Of a DNA stretch of 64,000 nucleotides, positions 1-8,642 are shown one piece after another. Origin of the DNA: Melioribacteraceae bacterium. Lineage in GTDB: Bacteria; Bacteroidota; Ignavibacteria; Ignavibacteriales; Melioribacteraceae. Positions within the stretch are counted from its first letter, which is position 1; each line of letters opens with the position of its first letter. The notes beneath the pieces are model-generated. The model made no database searches and was not told where the DNA came from. It saw only the letters and a list, made by a program, of their open reading frames with translations. The stretch covers positions 108,276-172,275 of the forward strand of contig JAOADJ010000031.1 of NCBI GenBank assembly GCA_026417375.1, in the 5' to 3' direction. Made by a program: the position numbers and the translations under genes.

Positions 1-50
1 GCTGACATAAACATTGTTATTATAATCATCAGCATCGATATTCTTTTCAT
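1..50 (-). CDS. 5' end of an exported protein gene, cut by the window edge (possibly porV)
   Basis: Only the first 16 codons are inside the window. An ATG at 50 is preceded by a perfect GGAGG about six bases upstream. The visible residues, MKRISMLMIIITMFMS, have the basic start and hydrophobic core of a signal peptide. The gene lies 34 bases downstream of porU on the same strand and so probably shares its transcript. In many type IX secretion genomes porU is followed by porV (lptO), the outer-membrane barrel that carries PorU. That identity is inferred from position only. Confidence 0.6.
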   Translation of the reverse strand, partial: MKRISMLMIIITMFMS

Positions 51-84
51 TTTATTCCTCCAACTAAGAATTTATTTTAAAATT

Positions 85-3000
85 TTATTTTATTACTGCT
101 AATTTCCCTATAACTGATTTTTTAAAACTTCCATCAACAGATTCTACAATTAATTTATAAAAATATGTTCCGTTTGCAATCTGGTTACCATCATCATCTC
201 TTCCATCCCAATCAATTTTTACAAACTTGTTTATCATATCATTAATTTCAATTGTTCTGATTAATCTTCCGGCAACTGTATAAATTTTTATTTTGCAATT
301 TATACTTGATGAATAATTATGCTGAAATGTAAAAGTTGTAAATGATGAGAAAGGATTTGGGAAATTATAAACATCTTTAAGAATTATTCCTTTTTCATTC
401 GAAACCACAGTAAAATTTGCTTCTTGAGTTGATAAATTATTAAAAACATCCCAAGCTTTTATTTTAATTTTATAATCTCCATCTTTCATTCCAATGAAAT
501 TATACTTTACAACACCGGATTTTCCACCTGAATTTAAATCACCAACAAAATTATTTGATAAGTCAATCGAGTTTGTAATATCATCATTTAAAATTGCTTC
601 TAATTTATGTCCAATACCTGTTCCGGTAGTGTTTAATCCTGTTTGATCTTTTAATTTTGCTATTAATGTGAAATCAGAATTAACTAAATAAGCATTTGCA
701 AAATTTTCATTATCAAAAAATATTTCTATTTCGGGACCTTTATTATCGTTAACAGCATTTGGATTTGTTCCACCAACTGTAAAATTTTTTGAATATCCGA
801 CACCATCTATTTGATTATTAAAAAAGTATGCTATCATTTTACCATTTTTATTTTCATAAGAAATATCTTTAGGAACTACAAAACTTGTTTCAAATAATCC
901 ATTTTTTACTGAAGCTCTTCCTTTGAAAATCAAACCACCTTGTTGTTTTACGGTGTAATCCATTTCTTGATAAAAAATTCCTCTTTCGCTATCAAAAACA
1001 GATATAACAACTTCTCCGTTTACCGGATTAATTTTACCATCAAGTGTTTTTACAGAACCTTTAATTTTAACATTGCTTAATGCACTTATTTGAGTTAAAT
1101 CTTTTGTAGCTCTGCCATTTATAGAATCAATAGAAATTGGAAGAACAGGCATATTCATTCTAATTGCTGGATCACCAAAAAGATGAAACTTTTCATCATT
1201 TTCTCTATCAACCATATATTGCTTTGTCATATAGTAAGAAAGACCAACACGAGCAGGTAATCCATTATCTTTCAAATTGAATAAATTATTATATAAAATT
1301 TCATTTAATTCAGCATTGTAATTTGAATAAACAATTCTACTTGAAGTATATGCCAAAATTGAACCTGCATTTTGTAAATTCATCATTGTTTCAGCAGAAC
1401 TTTGAATAGCAGGATCATCATATAAACCGAAATCACAAGTGGCTGCAGTTAAGAAAAAATAATTTGAATTTTTCAATTGAGGAATTGTGGTTGTTTTTAC
1501 AAACACATTTTCATGAGCCCAAAGTTCTGGGCTACCATGACCAATATAATTTAATAGTAATGTCCCTTCGTTAATTGCATCGATGATTGCTTTATTTACA
1601 TCTGGTTTTCTTCTTCCTAATCCTACATAAACAGTTGGATAAGCAACTAAATAAATTTTCTTTTGATAAATAAATTCCGGTAAAATTTTAAGAGCAAGAG
1701 ATTCAGATTGGCTGGTATGCAAAGAACCATCATCTCGAGATGAAGTAGGTCCATCATCAGCTACCAAAGTAATTGTATTTCGCCAATCTCCTTTTCCTTG
1801 AACTGTTTCATAGTTAATAATTTTGTCTATAGCATTATCTGCTTCTTTTGCTGTTTGAATTGTTAATCTACCGATTGCTAAATCAGGTTTTAAATCATTT
1901 CCGGAAATTCTTACAAAATAATCATCTGAAGTATATGAACTTATTTCATCAATTGAATTTTCAGTTTGATAAGTTATAATAAAGTTTTTATTGTCTTTTA
2001 CAGTATTTAAATAATCATATGTTCCATCACCAAAAAGTAAAACATAAAATGGTTTAGTTTGCCAGTTTTCATAAGCATATTTAAGAAAATCTCTTATTGC
2101 CATCGGGTCAATCATTCCACAAGAAAATTCATTAAAAATCTCATCAATGTAAAAAACTTGTGTGGTTAATTTATTAGGCGATTCAGAAGATCTGTATTTA
2201 ACATATCGTTCAGCTTGTGTTTTAAAATCTTTATGAGTAATTACTATCATTTGGCTTCCGGAAACATTTCCACGAATGTTCATATTGTCAATTTTAATTC
2301 CACCAGATGGCACTTTGTAACCGTTTGAAGAAACAACTAAATATTTTGAAGGATTATTTTTAGTTTCATTTGTTTGAAATTTTATTTGACCACCACTTGT
2401 AATTGCATTCGTAATTAATTTTACATTAGAAAAATCTGTTACATCAAAAACCTGAATTGAGCTACTTGAAAAATTTGTAACAGTGTATTCAATTGTTGCT
2501 GTAGTATCTTTTCCAAATAAAATAAAATTATCACCAGCTGCTCTTAAAAATCTTGAATAAATAATTTCAAAATAATCTAAATAAACTTTTGCACTAATAG
2601 AAACGGATAAGTGAGATAATTTCAGAATACTTCTTTCGTCACTTAAATTTCCCTGAAATGAAAACTTTGCAATATCTTCAATTGCATAATCATAATCTGA
2701 AATACCATAAATACTATTACTATAAACCTGAGTATTACTTTCATCTATTCTAATTGGAATAGTTGCAGAAGAAGCATTGACAGTTCTAACTGTGTAATTA
2801 ATTCTTGAATTTGGGACAATACCATTTAATGTTGAAACAAAAGTTCTGCTTTTAGTTGTTGCATCAATAACATCACCAAAATACTGACGTCCAGATTTAC
2901 CAATATTGACACTATCTTTGTCATAACTTCTAAAACCGAAAGTTGAATTTTGAACAAAAGCATTTGGAATATTTAATGATGGTTTTTCAGTAATTCTTTT

Positions 3001-4032
3001 ACCATTATTACCACCAAATGTTAACCAATAATAATTTTTCTTTGCATAAGGATTTTTACTTCTTACAATTGTTTTAATATTTGAATTGTAATTCCAAACT
3101 TCAGTACCTCTTCCATAAAAAAGAATGTAATCAGCTGCATCAATTTTACCATCAGCTTCTCCAACAAACAGGATAGAATTTTCAATTAAACCTTCATTTT
3201 TATATGTGTTATAATTTTCTGGTAAATTTAAACCACCATTGTTGTAAATTTTAATTGTACGGGGATCAACAGTATTAACATCAACTCCAAGATTTTGAAG
3301 AAATGCTCTATCAATCTTATAAATTCCCTCTTCAGAAACTTCAATACGAAACCAAGGACCGACAGATAAAACAGAATTAGAAATTTTATTTAGCGATTTA
3401 ATTTCTTCACCCCAAAATTGAGCGACATCCCAATTTACAATCAAAGAAGAAAGATAATCTTCATTAATCTTTATTTTTTTTGTTGATGAATTTCCAAAAT
3501 TGATTTTGATTTTTATATAATCATATACTTTAATGATTTTAGAATTTGGTTCAAAAATAACTGGATAAATTTTTAGAGTTTGAACCGGTAAATTTCTAAC
3601 TAATCCATAATCACCAAACTGAATTAACTCATTATGATTAAATAAATTATAATTTTCACTAACGAATTCAACTTGCTTAGTTATTGAACTATCTTTAACA
3701 ACTTTTGGATTTGGTAAATAATCAGAAATATATGTTTTTGATTTTGAATCTAAGATTTCAATTGTATTACCAAACTCAGAAGGCACACCAACATTAAATA
3801 ATTTTACTTGTAACTGTGGCATACCAAAATCTTTATAATTTTCTACAAAGGTTCCATCAATTTCTAATTTTGTAAATGTTCTTCCTGATATTGTTGATGT
3901 AATTGTGTCTTTTATAACTGGACGATACTCTAAGATAAGATAATTCTGATTTGAAGTTAATACTTTTAAATCTTGTGCATAAATAAGATTTAAAATAAAA
4001 AGAAGAAATATTAAAGAGAATTTTAATTTCAT
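85..4032 (-). CDS. porU: Type IX secretion system sortase PorU (gingipain-family C25 peptidase)
   Basis: This 1315-residue exported protein looks like the cell-surface sortase of the type IX secretion system, which removes C-terminal sorting domains from cargo and attaches it to the surface. It begins with a signal peptide ending near FILNLIYAQ. A long beta-rich N-terminal region precedes the C25 peptidase fold. The caspase-like dyad is visible as His832 in YIGHGSPELW and Cys866 in AATCDFGLYDD. The last ~90 residues contain NFPNPFSSFTTF and a FlgD-like WDGRDDDGNQIANGTY stretch, so the protein has its own sorting-like domain, as PorU does. Size and architecture suit PorU better than a secreted gingipain, which would normally carry a propeptide. 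No clear Shine-Dalgarno precedes the ATG. The nine-heme cytochrome at 19.3 kb is a probable substrate. Confidence 0.88.
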   Translation of the reverse strand: MKLKFSLIFLLFILNLIYAQDLKVLTSNQNYLILEYRPVIKDTITSTISGRTFTKLEIDGTFVENYKDFGMPQLQVKLFNVGVPSEFGNTIEILDSKSKTYISDYLPNPKVVKDSSITKQVEFVSENYNLFNHNELIQFGDYGLVRNLPVQTLKIYPVIFEPNSKIIKVYDYIKIKINFGNSSTKKIKINEDYLSSLIVNWDVAQFWGEEIKSLNKISNSVLSVGPWFRIEVSEEGIYKIDRAFLQNLGVDVNTVDPRTIKIYNNGGLNLPENYNTYKNEGLIENSILFVGEADGKIDAADYILFYGRGTEVWNYNSNIKTIVRSKNPYAKKNYYWLTFGGNNGKRITEKPSLNIPNAFVQNSTFGFRSYDKDSVNIGKSGRQYFGDVIDATTKSRTFVSTLNGIVPNSRINYTVRTVNASSATIPIRIDESNTQVYSNSIYGISDYDYAIEDIAKFSFQGNLSDERSILKLSHLSVSISAKVYLDYFEIIYSRFLRAAGDNFILFGKDTTATIEYTVTNFSSSSIQVFDVTDFSNVKLITNAITSGGQIKFQTNETKNNPSKYLVVSSNGYKVPSGGIKIDNMNIRGNVSGSQMIVITHKDFKTQAERYVKYRSSESPNKLTTQVFYIDEIFNEFSCGMIDPMAIRDFLKYAYENWQTKPFYVLLFGDGTYDYLNTVKDNKNFIITYQTENSIDEISSYTSDDYFVRISGNDLKPDLAIGRLTIQTAKEADNAIDKIINYETVQGKGDWRNTITLVADDGPTSSRDDGSLHTSQSESLALKILPEFIYQKKIYLVAYPTVYVGLGRRKPDVNKAIIDAINEGTLLLNYIGHGSPELWAHENVFVKTTTIPQLKNSNYFFLTAATCDFGLYDDPAIQSSAETMMNLQNAGSILAYTSSRIVYSNYNAELNEILYNNLFNLKDNGLPARVGLSYYMTKQYMVDRENDEKFHLFGDPAIRMNMPVLPISIDSINGRATKDLTQISALSNVKIKGSVKTLDGKINPVNGEVVISVFDSERGIFYQEMDYTVKQQGGLIFKGRASVKNGLFETSFVVPKDISYENKNGKMIAYFFNNQIDGVGYSKNFTVGGTNPNAVNDNKGPEIEIFFDNENFANAYLVNSDFTLIAKLKDQTGLNTTGTGIGHKLEAILNDDITNSIDLSNNFVGDLNSGGKSGVVKYNFIGMKDGDYKIKIKAWDVFNNLSTQEANFTVVSNEKGIILKDVYNFPNPFSSFTTFTFQHNYSSSINCKIKIYTVAGRLIRTIEINDMINKFVKIDWDGRDDDGNQIANGTYFYKLIVESVDGSFKKSVIGKLAVIK

Positions 4033-4190
4033 ATCGCCAATATATTTATGAATTAATTACGTCAACAAATTTAAGCGGTAAAAAATTCTCTTTACTATTT
4101 CTCCTTTTTTCTATTGAAAAATTATGTAAGATATTAAGTAATGTCAAGCATTTTAGTGAAAAATAGAAAGAGAATTTTTTGTTATAAATA

Positions 4191-4757
4191 TTACAATCCA
4201 AGTGCTTCTTTGTTCTTTTTCATCGCTTCTATACAAAAAGAAATGTGTTCATCTAATGGAGTTTCGATTAAATTTGCACCAATTATAATATCTTCTCTAT
4301 TAACAGCACGGGCGAATGCTTTATCTTTCATTTTTTTTATAACAGATTTTACTTCAACTTCGTCTATTGATTTTGATGGTCTTACATATGCAACTGCAGT
4401 TATAAATCCAGCTAATTCATCGCAAGCATAAAGTGTTTTCATTAATTTTGTTGTACGAGGAATATTTGTATAATCTGCATGAGACATAATTGCCATTCTG
4501 AATTCTTCATCAAAACCTTTTTCCTTTAAAATCTCATTACCTTTAAAGGGATGTTCATCGGCAGTTGGAAACATTTCATAATCAAAATCATGAAGCAGAG
4601 CAACATTACCCCAATAATTTACATCTTCATTAAATTTTTCTGCATACGCTTTAACACAAGCTTCAACTGCAAAAGCATGTTTTAATAAACTTTCACTTTT
4701 TGTGTATTCTTTCAAAATTGTTAAACAATATTCTCTATCTCTTGATTTGTTTTCCAT
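4191..4757 (-). CDS. HD-domain phosphohydrolase-like protein
   Basis: This 188-residue soluble protein has the HD metal-binding signature: a His in LLKHAFAVEA, the HD pair in ALLHDFDYEMFP, a His in AIMSHADYTN and an Asp in YACDELAGF. Small HD proteins of this type are predicted metal-dependent phosphohydrolases, and their substrates are usually unknown. I chose the ATG at 4757, 13 codons inside the longest frame, because GAGG lies about six bases upstream and the protein then begins MENKSRDREYC just after the nth stop codon. A longer version would overlap nth. It is the last gene of the ferredoxin-nth-HD run. Confidence 0.8.
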   Translation of the reverse strand: MENKSRDREYCLTILKEYTKSESLLKHAFAVEACVKAYAEKFNEDVNYWGNVALLHDFDYEMFPTADEHPFKGNEILKEKGFDEEFRMAIMSHADYTNIPRTTKLMKTLYACDELAGFITAVAYVRPSKSIDEVEVKSVIKKMKDKAFARAVNREDIIIGANLIETPLDEHISFCIEAMKKNKEALGL

Positions 4758-4767
4758 TATTTCCTCT

Positions 4768-5403
4768 TTATTTTTTTGATGGACAAAGATTAGCAACTAC
4801 ACAAATTTCACATTTAGGTTTTCTTGCAATGCAAACTTTTCTACCATGAGCTGCTAATAAGTGTGATGAAATAACCCAAAATTTTTCTGGCAATAATTCT
4901 TTTAATCTGTATTCAATTTTTGTTGCATCGTCAGATTTTATAAACCCTAGTAAATTTGATAATCTTTTTACATGAGTATCAACAGCAATTGCTGGTATTC
5001 CAAATGCATTTCCAATAACAACTGATGCTGTTTTTCTTCCAACACCGGGTAATTCAACAAGATCTTCAAAATTACTTGGAACTTCACCTTTATATTTTTC
5101 AACTAAAATTTTACATGTATTAACTATGTTTTTACCTTTTTGTTTATAAAAACCTGTTGAAAAAATATCTGTTTCAAGTTCCTTGATTGAAACACTTAAA
5201 TAATCATATGGTGTTTTATATTTTTTAAATAACTTTTTAGTAACAAAATTTACTCTTTCATCAGTGCATTGAGCAGAAAGAATTGTTGCAATAAGTAATT
5301 GAAAGGGTGTATCATAAATTAATTCTGGTTTTGGATTTGGATATTCATTTAATAGTAAATCAAGAATTTTAAGAGCAAAAGATTTTTCATCATTCAAATT
5401 CAT
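4768..5403 (-). CDS. nth: Endonuclease III, DNA glycosylase/AP lyase
   Basis: Endonuclease III removes oxidised pyrimidines and cleaves the abasic site in base excision repair. The 211-residue length is normal. The helix-hairpin-helix is ELPGVGRKTA, with catalytic Lys124 and the catalytic Asp142 in AVDTHVKR. The C-terminal 4Fe-4S loop has the family spacing Cys191-x6-Cys198-x2-Cys201-x5-Cys207. The start codon is one base after the ferredoxin stop codon and lacks its own Shine-Dalgarno, so translation is probably coupled to the ferredoxin gene. Confidence 0.97.
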   Translation of the reverse strand: MNLNDEKSFALKILDLLLNEYPNPKPELIYDTPFQLLIATILSAQCTDERVNFVTKKLFKKYKTPYDYLSVSIKELETDIFSTGFYKQKGKNIVNTCKILVEKYKGEVPSNFEDLVELPGVGRKTASVVIGNAFGIPAIAVDTHVKRLSNLLGFIKSDDATKIEYRLKELLPEKFWVISSHLLAAHGRKVCIARKPKCEICVVANLCPSKK

Positions 5404-5404
5404 A

Positions 5405-5731
5405 TTATAAAAATTTTTTATCCTTAATCATTAATCTTTCAACTGGAATATTATTAATTAAATGACTCTGAATAATTTCTTCTATATCTTCGGGTTTAAC
5501 ATTGCCATACCAGATTTGTTCAGGATAAACAAGAACAACAGCACCATGCTCGCATGCATCAAGACAACCGGATTTATTTGCACGCATTTTATGAGTTAAG
5601 CCAAGCTCTTTTAATCTTTTTTTAAAGTTGTCAAGAATTTCAGAAGAACCTTTAGCAGCACAGCAACCTCTTTTATCAGATGGGTCTCTGTGATTATCAC
5701 AAATTAAAACATGTTTTTCAAATCTTGCCAT
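5405..5731 (-). CDS. Thioredoxin-like 2Fe-2S ferredoxin
   Basis: This 108-residue protein begins MARFEKHVLICDNHRD and matches the thioredoxin-fold 2Fe-2S ferredoxins (the NuoE-related, Aquifex Fd4-like group). Candidate cluster ligands are Cys11 and one of Cys23/Cys24 in the N-terminal half, and the two Cys of SGCLDACEHG in the second half. The C-terminal segment YPEQIWYGNVKPEDIEEI is typical of the family. It is an electron carrier whose partner cannot be read from the sequence. GGAGT precedes the ATG. It lies between tRNA-Glu and nth, perhaps on one transcript. Confidence 0.9.
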   Translation of the reverse strand: MARFEKHVLICDNHRDPSDKRGCCAAKGSSEILDNFKKRLKELGLTHKMRANKSGCLDACEHGAVVLVYPEQIWYGNVKPEDIEEIIQSHLINNIPVERLMIKDKKFL

Positions 5732-5753
5732 AATAATAACTCCTTAATTTTTG

Positions 5754-5827
5754 TAGCGCGTACGGGGGTCGAACCCGTGATCTCCGCCTTGAGAGGGCGG
5801 CGTCCTTGACCACTAGACGAACGCGCC
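5754..5827 (-). tRNA. tRNA-Glu (anticodon CTC)
   Basis: The minus strand folds into a complete cloverleaf. The acceptor stem pairs GGCGCGT with ACGCGCT (a G-U pair at position 1), with A as discriminator. The anticodon stem CCGCC/GGCGG encloses the loop CTCTCAA, giving anticodon CTC for the Glu codon GAG. The T arm is ACGGG-TTCGACC-CCCGT. CCA is not encoded. The gene lies 13 bases after the aldo/keto reductase stop and 22 bases before the ferredoxin start on the same strand, so it is probably cut out of a mixed transcript. Confidence 0.96.
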
Positions 5828-5840
5828 TTCTTATAATAAA

Positions 5841-6788
5841 TTAAAACTCATGTTCCACTAATATTTTTTCAATTTCATTATATTCATCATCATTCATTAT
5901 ATATTCTACAGCTTTAATATTTTCTAAAACTTGTTTTTCGTTTCTTGCACCAACAATAGCACTTGTCATCGAAGGATTTTTTAATACCCACGCTATAGCC
6001 ATTTGACCAACGGTCATATTTTGTTTTGCTGCAATTGGTTTTAATTTTTCTACAACATTTAATGCTTTGCTTAAAAGTGGTTCTTTAAAATAATTTCCTT
6101 TGTTTCTCCAATCATCAGGTTGAATTTTACTTATATCAAATTTACCTGTTAATAAACCTGCCTGCATAGGGCTGTAAGCAACAACCCCTATTTCATTTTT
6201 ATAACAATATGGTAGTACTTCTTTTTCATATTCTCTTCTTATCATACTATATGGTGGTTGCAATGATTGAACCTGACTTATTGAAGAACATTTTTCAAGT
6301 AATGAAACATCAAAATTACAAACACCAATAAATTTTGCTTTACCTTCATCTCTGATTTTAATCATTTCTTCCCACGAATCTTCAATTGGTGTTTCAGGAT
6401 CAGGCCAATGAATTTGGTATAAATCAACATAATCGGTTTTTAATCTCTTCAAACTTTCTTCAATTTCTTTTCTAATAATTTCAGGTTTATTGTTTATTAT
6501 AGCGTGTCCACTTCCATCATTTATTAAACCACATTTAGTTGCAATAAAAACTTTATCTCTTTTACCTTCTACTGCTTTTGCAACCACTTCTTCGGAATGT
6601 CCAAAACCATAAGCTGCAGCAGTATCTATCCAATTTATTCCATTGTCCAAAGCAACATTAATTGCTCTGATTGATTCATCATCATCAACTTTTCCCCAGC
6701 CCCATTCCCAGGGACCACCAATTGCCCATGCTCCGAATCCAATAACTGAAAGTTCCGGACCATTTTTGCCAAGTTTTCTTTTTTCCAT
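5841..6788 (-). CDS. Aldo/keto reductase
   Basis: This 315-residue NAD(P)H-dependent oxidoreductase has the AKR barrel. The catalytic tetrad is readable: Asp and Tyr in WIDTAAAYGFGHSEE, Lys in IATKCGL and His in YQIHWPDPET. The N-terminal MEKRKLGKNGPELSVIGFG is the usual first strand, and the cofactor-binding end includes SAIVGARNEKQVLENI. The physiological substrate cannot be told; close relatives are often annotated as oxidoreductases of the Tas/YajO group. A strong GAGGAG precedes the ATG. It is the first gene of the minus-strand run that includes tRNA-Glu, ferredoxin and nth. Confidence 0.93.
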   Translation of the reverse strand: MEKRKLGKNGPELSVIGFGAWAIGGPWEWGWGKVDDDESIRAINVALDNGINWIDTAAAYGFGHSEEVVAKAVEGKRDKVFIATKCGLINDGSGHAIINNKPEIIRKEIEESLKRLKTDYVDLYQIHWPDPETPIEDSWEEMIKIRDEGKAKFIGVCNFDVSLLEKCSSISQVQSLQPPYSMIRREYEKEVLPYCYKNEIGVVAYSPMQAGLLTGKFDISKIQPDDWRNKGNYFKEPLLSKALNVVEKLKPIAAKQNMTVGQMAIAWVLKNPSMTSAIVGARNEKQVLENIKAVEYIMNDDEYNEIEKILVEHEF

Positions 6789-6904
6789 TATCTCCTCTTA
6801 ATTTATTTGCACAAAGATAATAACAATAGAATTATTTTTTATCTGAATATAATTTTTTCACTACTGATTGTTTTTATAATTTTGAGTAAAAATTATTTTC
6901 TGTT

Positions 6905-7981
6905 ATGAAAATTATATTTATAATTTTATTGATTTCAACAAATATTCTGTTCTCTCAAAACAAAACGAATAATAATATATTCAAAGAATATTATTCTATT
7001 CAGTTAGATACCACTTTAAAGGATTTAACATTTTATAATAATAATTGTATTGCACATGATGATTATGAAATAATTTGTTTTGACTCAACTAAAAATGTCA
7101 TTTGGAATAAATCACTAAATGGTTCAATTAATTCAAATGTTACAATTGTTGAAGAGAAATTAATTTATATTGATTCAAATTATGATTTAGTTTGTGTAGA
7201 TGTTAACAATGGTAAAATTATTCAAACACTTGGATTAGATATTTTTCATCAAGCAAAAATTAGTTCATTCGATTTTACCGGAAATAAAGAACTGTTAATT
7301 CCAAAAGAAACAGATTCACAAAAAGCTTTATTGATAATTTATGATAATGGAATAATTGTATGTTTAGATTTAGAAACTCTACAAGAATACTGGCGAAAAT
7401 CTTTCAATGATTTTTTTATTTCTGAACCAATTTTTGTTAAAGATAAGTTTTTAATTACATCTAAAAGTGGATTTATAAATTACTTTGATTCACAAAATGG
7501 TTTATTACTATGGAAATGGAAAGAAAAAGAGCAGTTTCAAATTAATTCCAATTTTGTTTTTACTGATAATAAAGCAGTTATTCTGTTAAATGATGAAGGT
7601 TATGTTTATTCAATAAATTTACTTTTGGGAAAACTAAACTGGAAAGTTGATAAAAGTAAATTTTCTTCAATTTTATTTTTTTCAAATGATGGGAAATCTT
7701 TATTTGCACAAAATATTAATAATAATATTGTAGAAATAAATTTACTTGATGGTAAATTTAAAAATGAAATCAAGAGCAGTTATTTAAATAAAAATATTTC
7801 ATATACATTTAAGTTTAAGGGTAAAATTTATTTCATAATTGCTGATAAAATTTTATCATTTGAAAAAAATAAGTTGAATATTTCTTTTAAAGCTAAAACT
7901 AACATACTGCATTTTATTCATAACAATTCAAATAAAATTATTCTATTAAATACTGATTATAAATTAATATTTATTAATTAA
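6905..7981 (+). CDS. Exported PQQ-type beta-propeller protein
   Basis: This 358-residue protein has a signal peptide (IILLISTNILFSQ) and a series of beta-propeller blades with the PQQ/BamB-type Trp motif, seen in IWNKSLNG, YWRKSFND, LLWKWKEKEQ and LNWKVDKSK. It should be periplasmic or surface-exposed. BamB-like assembly and PQQ-enzyme folds both use this blade, but no PQQ-binding or calcium residues stand out, so I do not assign an enzyme activity. It is 11 bases upstream of the HAD phosphatase gene. It is transcribed divergently from the aldo/keto reductase across a 116-base AT-rich gap. Confidence 0.75.
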   Translation: MKIIFIILLISTNILFSQNKTNNNIFKEYYSIQLDTTLKDLTFYNNNCIAHDDYEIICFDSTKNVIWNKSLNGSINSNVTIVEEKLIYIDSNYDLVCVDVNNGKIIQTLGLDIFHQAKISSFDFTGNKELLIPKETDSQKALLIIYDNGIIVCLDLETLQEYWRKSFNDFFISEPIFVKDKFLITSKSGFINYFDSQNGLLLWKWKEKEQFQINSNFVFTDNKAVILLNDEGYVYSINLLLGKLNWKVDKSKFSSILFFSNDGKSLFAQNINNNIVEINLLDGKFKNEIKSSYLNKNISYTFKFKGKIYFIIADKILSFEKNKLNISFKAKTNILHFIHNNSNKIILLNTDYKLIFIN

Positions 7982-7992
7982 GGAATAGTATA

Positions 7993-8640
7993 TTGAGAAA
8001 TTTTGATGGATTTATTTTTGATATTGATGGAACATTAGCAAAAACAAACGCTTTAATTTTTGAAACCTTTCGTTTTGTTTCCAAGAAATATTTAAATGAA
8101 AATTTTACTGATGAAGATATTATTAAACTTTTTGGTCCGACTGAAGATGTAATTTTAAAAGAATTGATGCAAGAAAATTATGAAGAAGCCCGTAAAGATT
8201 ATTTTCAATTTTATTCTGAAAATCATGAATTATTAGCAGAAATATTTCCTGGTATAGATGAAATATTAAAAATCATAAAAGAAGAAAATATACCTACATC
8301 TATTTACACTGGTAAAGGAAAAGATTCAACTCAAATTACACTAGATAAATTAGGATTGACAAAATATTTTGATTTAATTGTTACTGGGGACGATATTGAA
8401 AACCATAAACCATCACCAGAAGGAATTGAAATTTTTATTAATCAATTTAATCTTGATAGGAACAGAGTATTAATGATAGGCGATGCACCTGCAGATATTA
8501 TTGCTTCAAGAAATGCTAATATAAAATGTGCATCAGTTTTGTGGGATAGTTATGCTAAAGAAAAAGTTTTAAATATGAAAAGTGATTTTATTTTTTATGA
8601 TGTAAATGAATTAAAAAAATTTATAATAGAAAATATTTGA
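7993..8640 (+). CDS. HAD-superfamily phosphatase (phosphoglycolate phosphatase-like)
   Basis: This 215-residue HAD hydrolase has motif I FDIDGTLAKTNA with the nucleophile Asp, motif II Thr in IYTGKGKDS, the motif III Lys in NHKPSPEG and motif IV MIGDAPADI. The alpha-helical cap between motifs I and II places it with Gph/PGMB-type phosphatases. The substrate may be phosphoglycolate, a sugar phosphate or pyrophosphate, and cannot be resolved by eye. The start is TTG at 7993, with AGGA about nine bases upstream. An upstream ATG in frame is absent. Confidence 0.9.
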   Translation: MRNFDGFIFDIDGTLAKTNALIFETFRFVSKKYLNENFTDEDIIKLFGPTEDVILKELMQENYEEARKDYFQFYSENHELLAEIFPGIDEILKIIKEENIPTSIYTGKGKDSTQITLDKLGLTKYFDLIVTGDDIENHKPSPEGIEIFINQFNLDRNRVLMIGDAPADIIASRNANIKCASVLWDSYAKEKVLNMKSDFIFYDVNELKKFIIENI

Positions 8641-8642
8641 TA

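Noticed and set aside
4141..4431. 96-residue plus-strand frame at the end of the HD gene
   Set aside because: It covers the antisense of the HD protein's C-terminus and has no ribosome-binding site.
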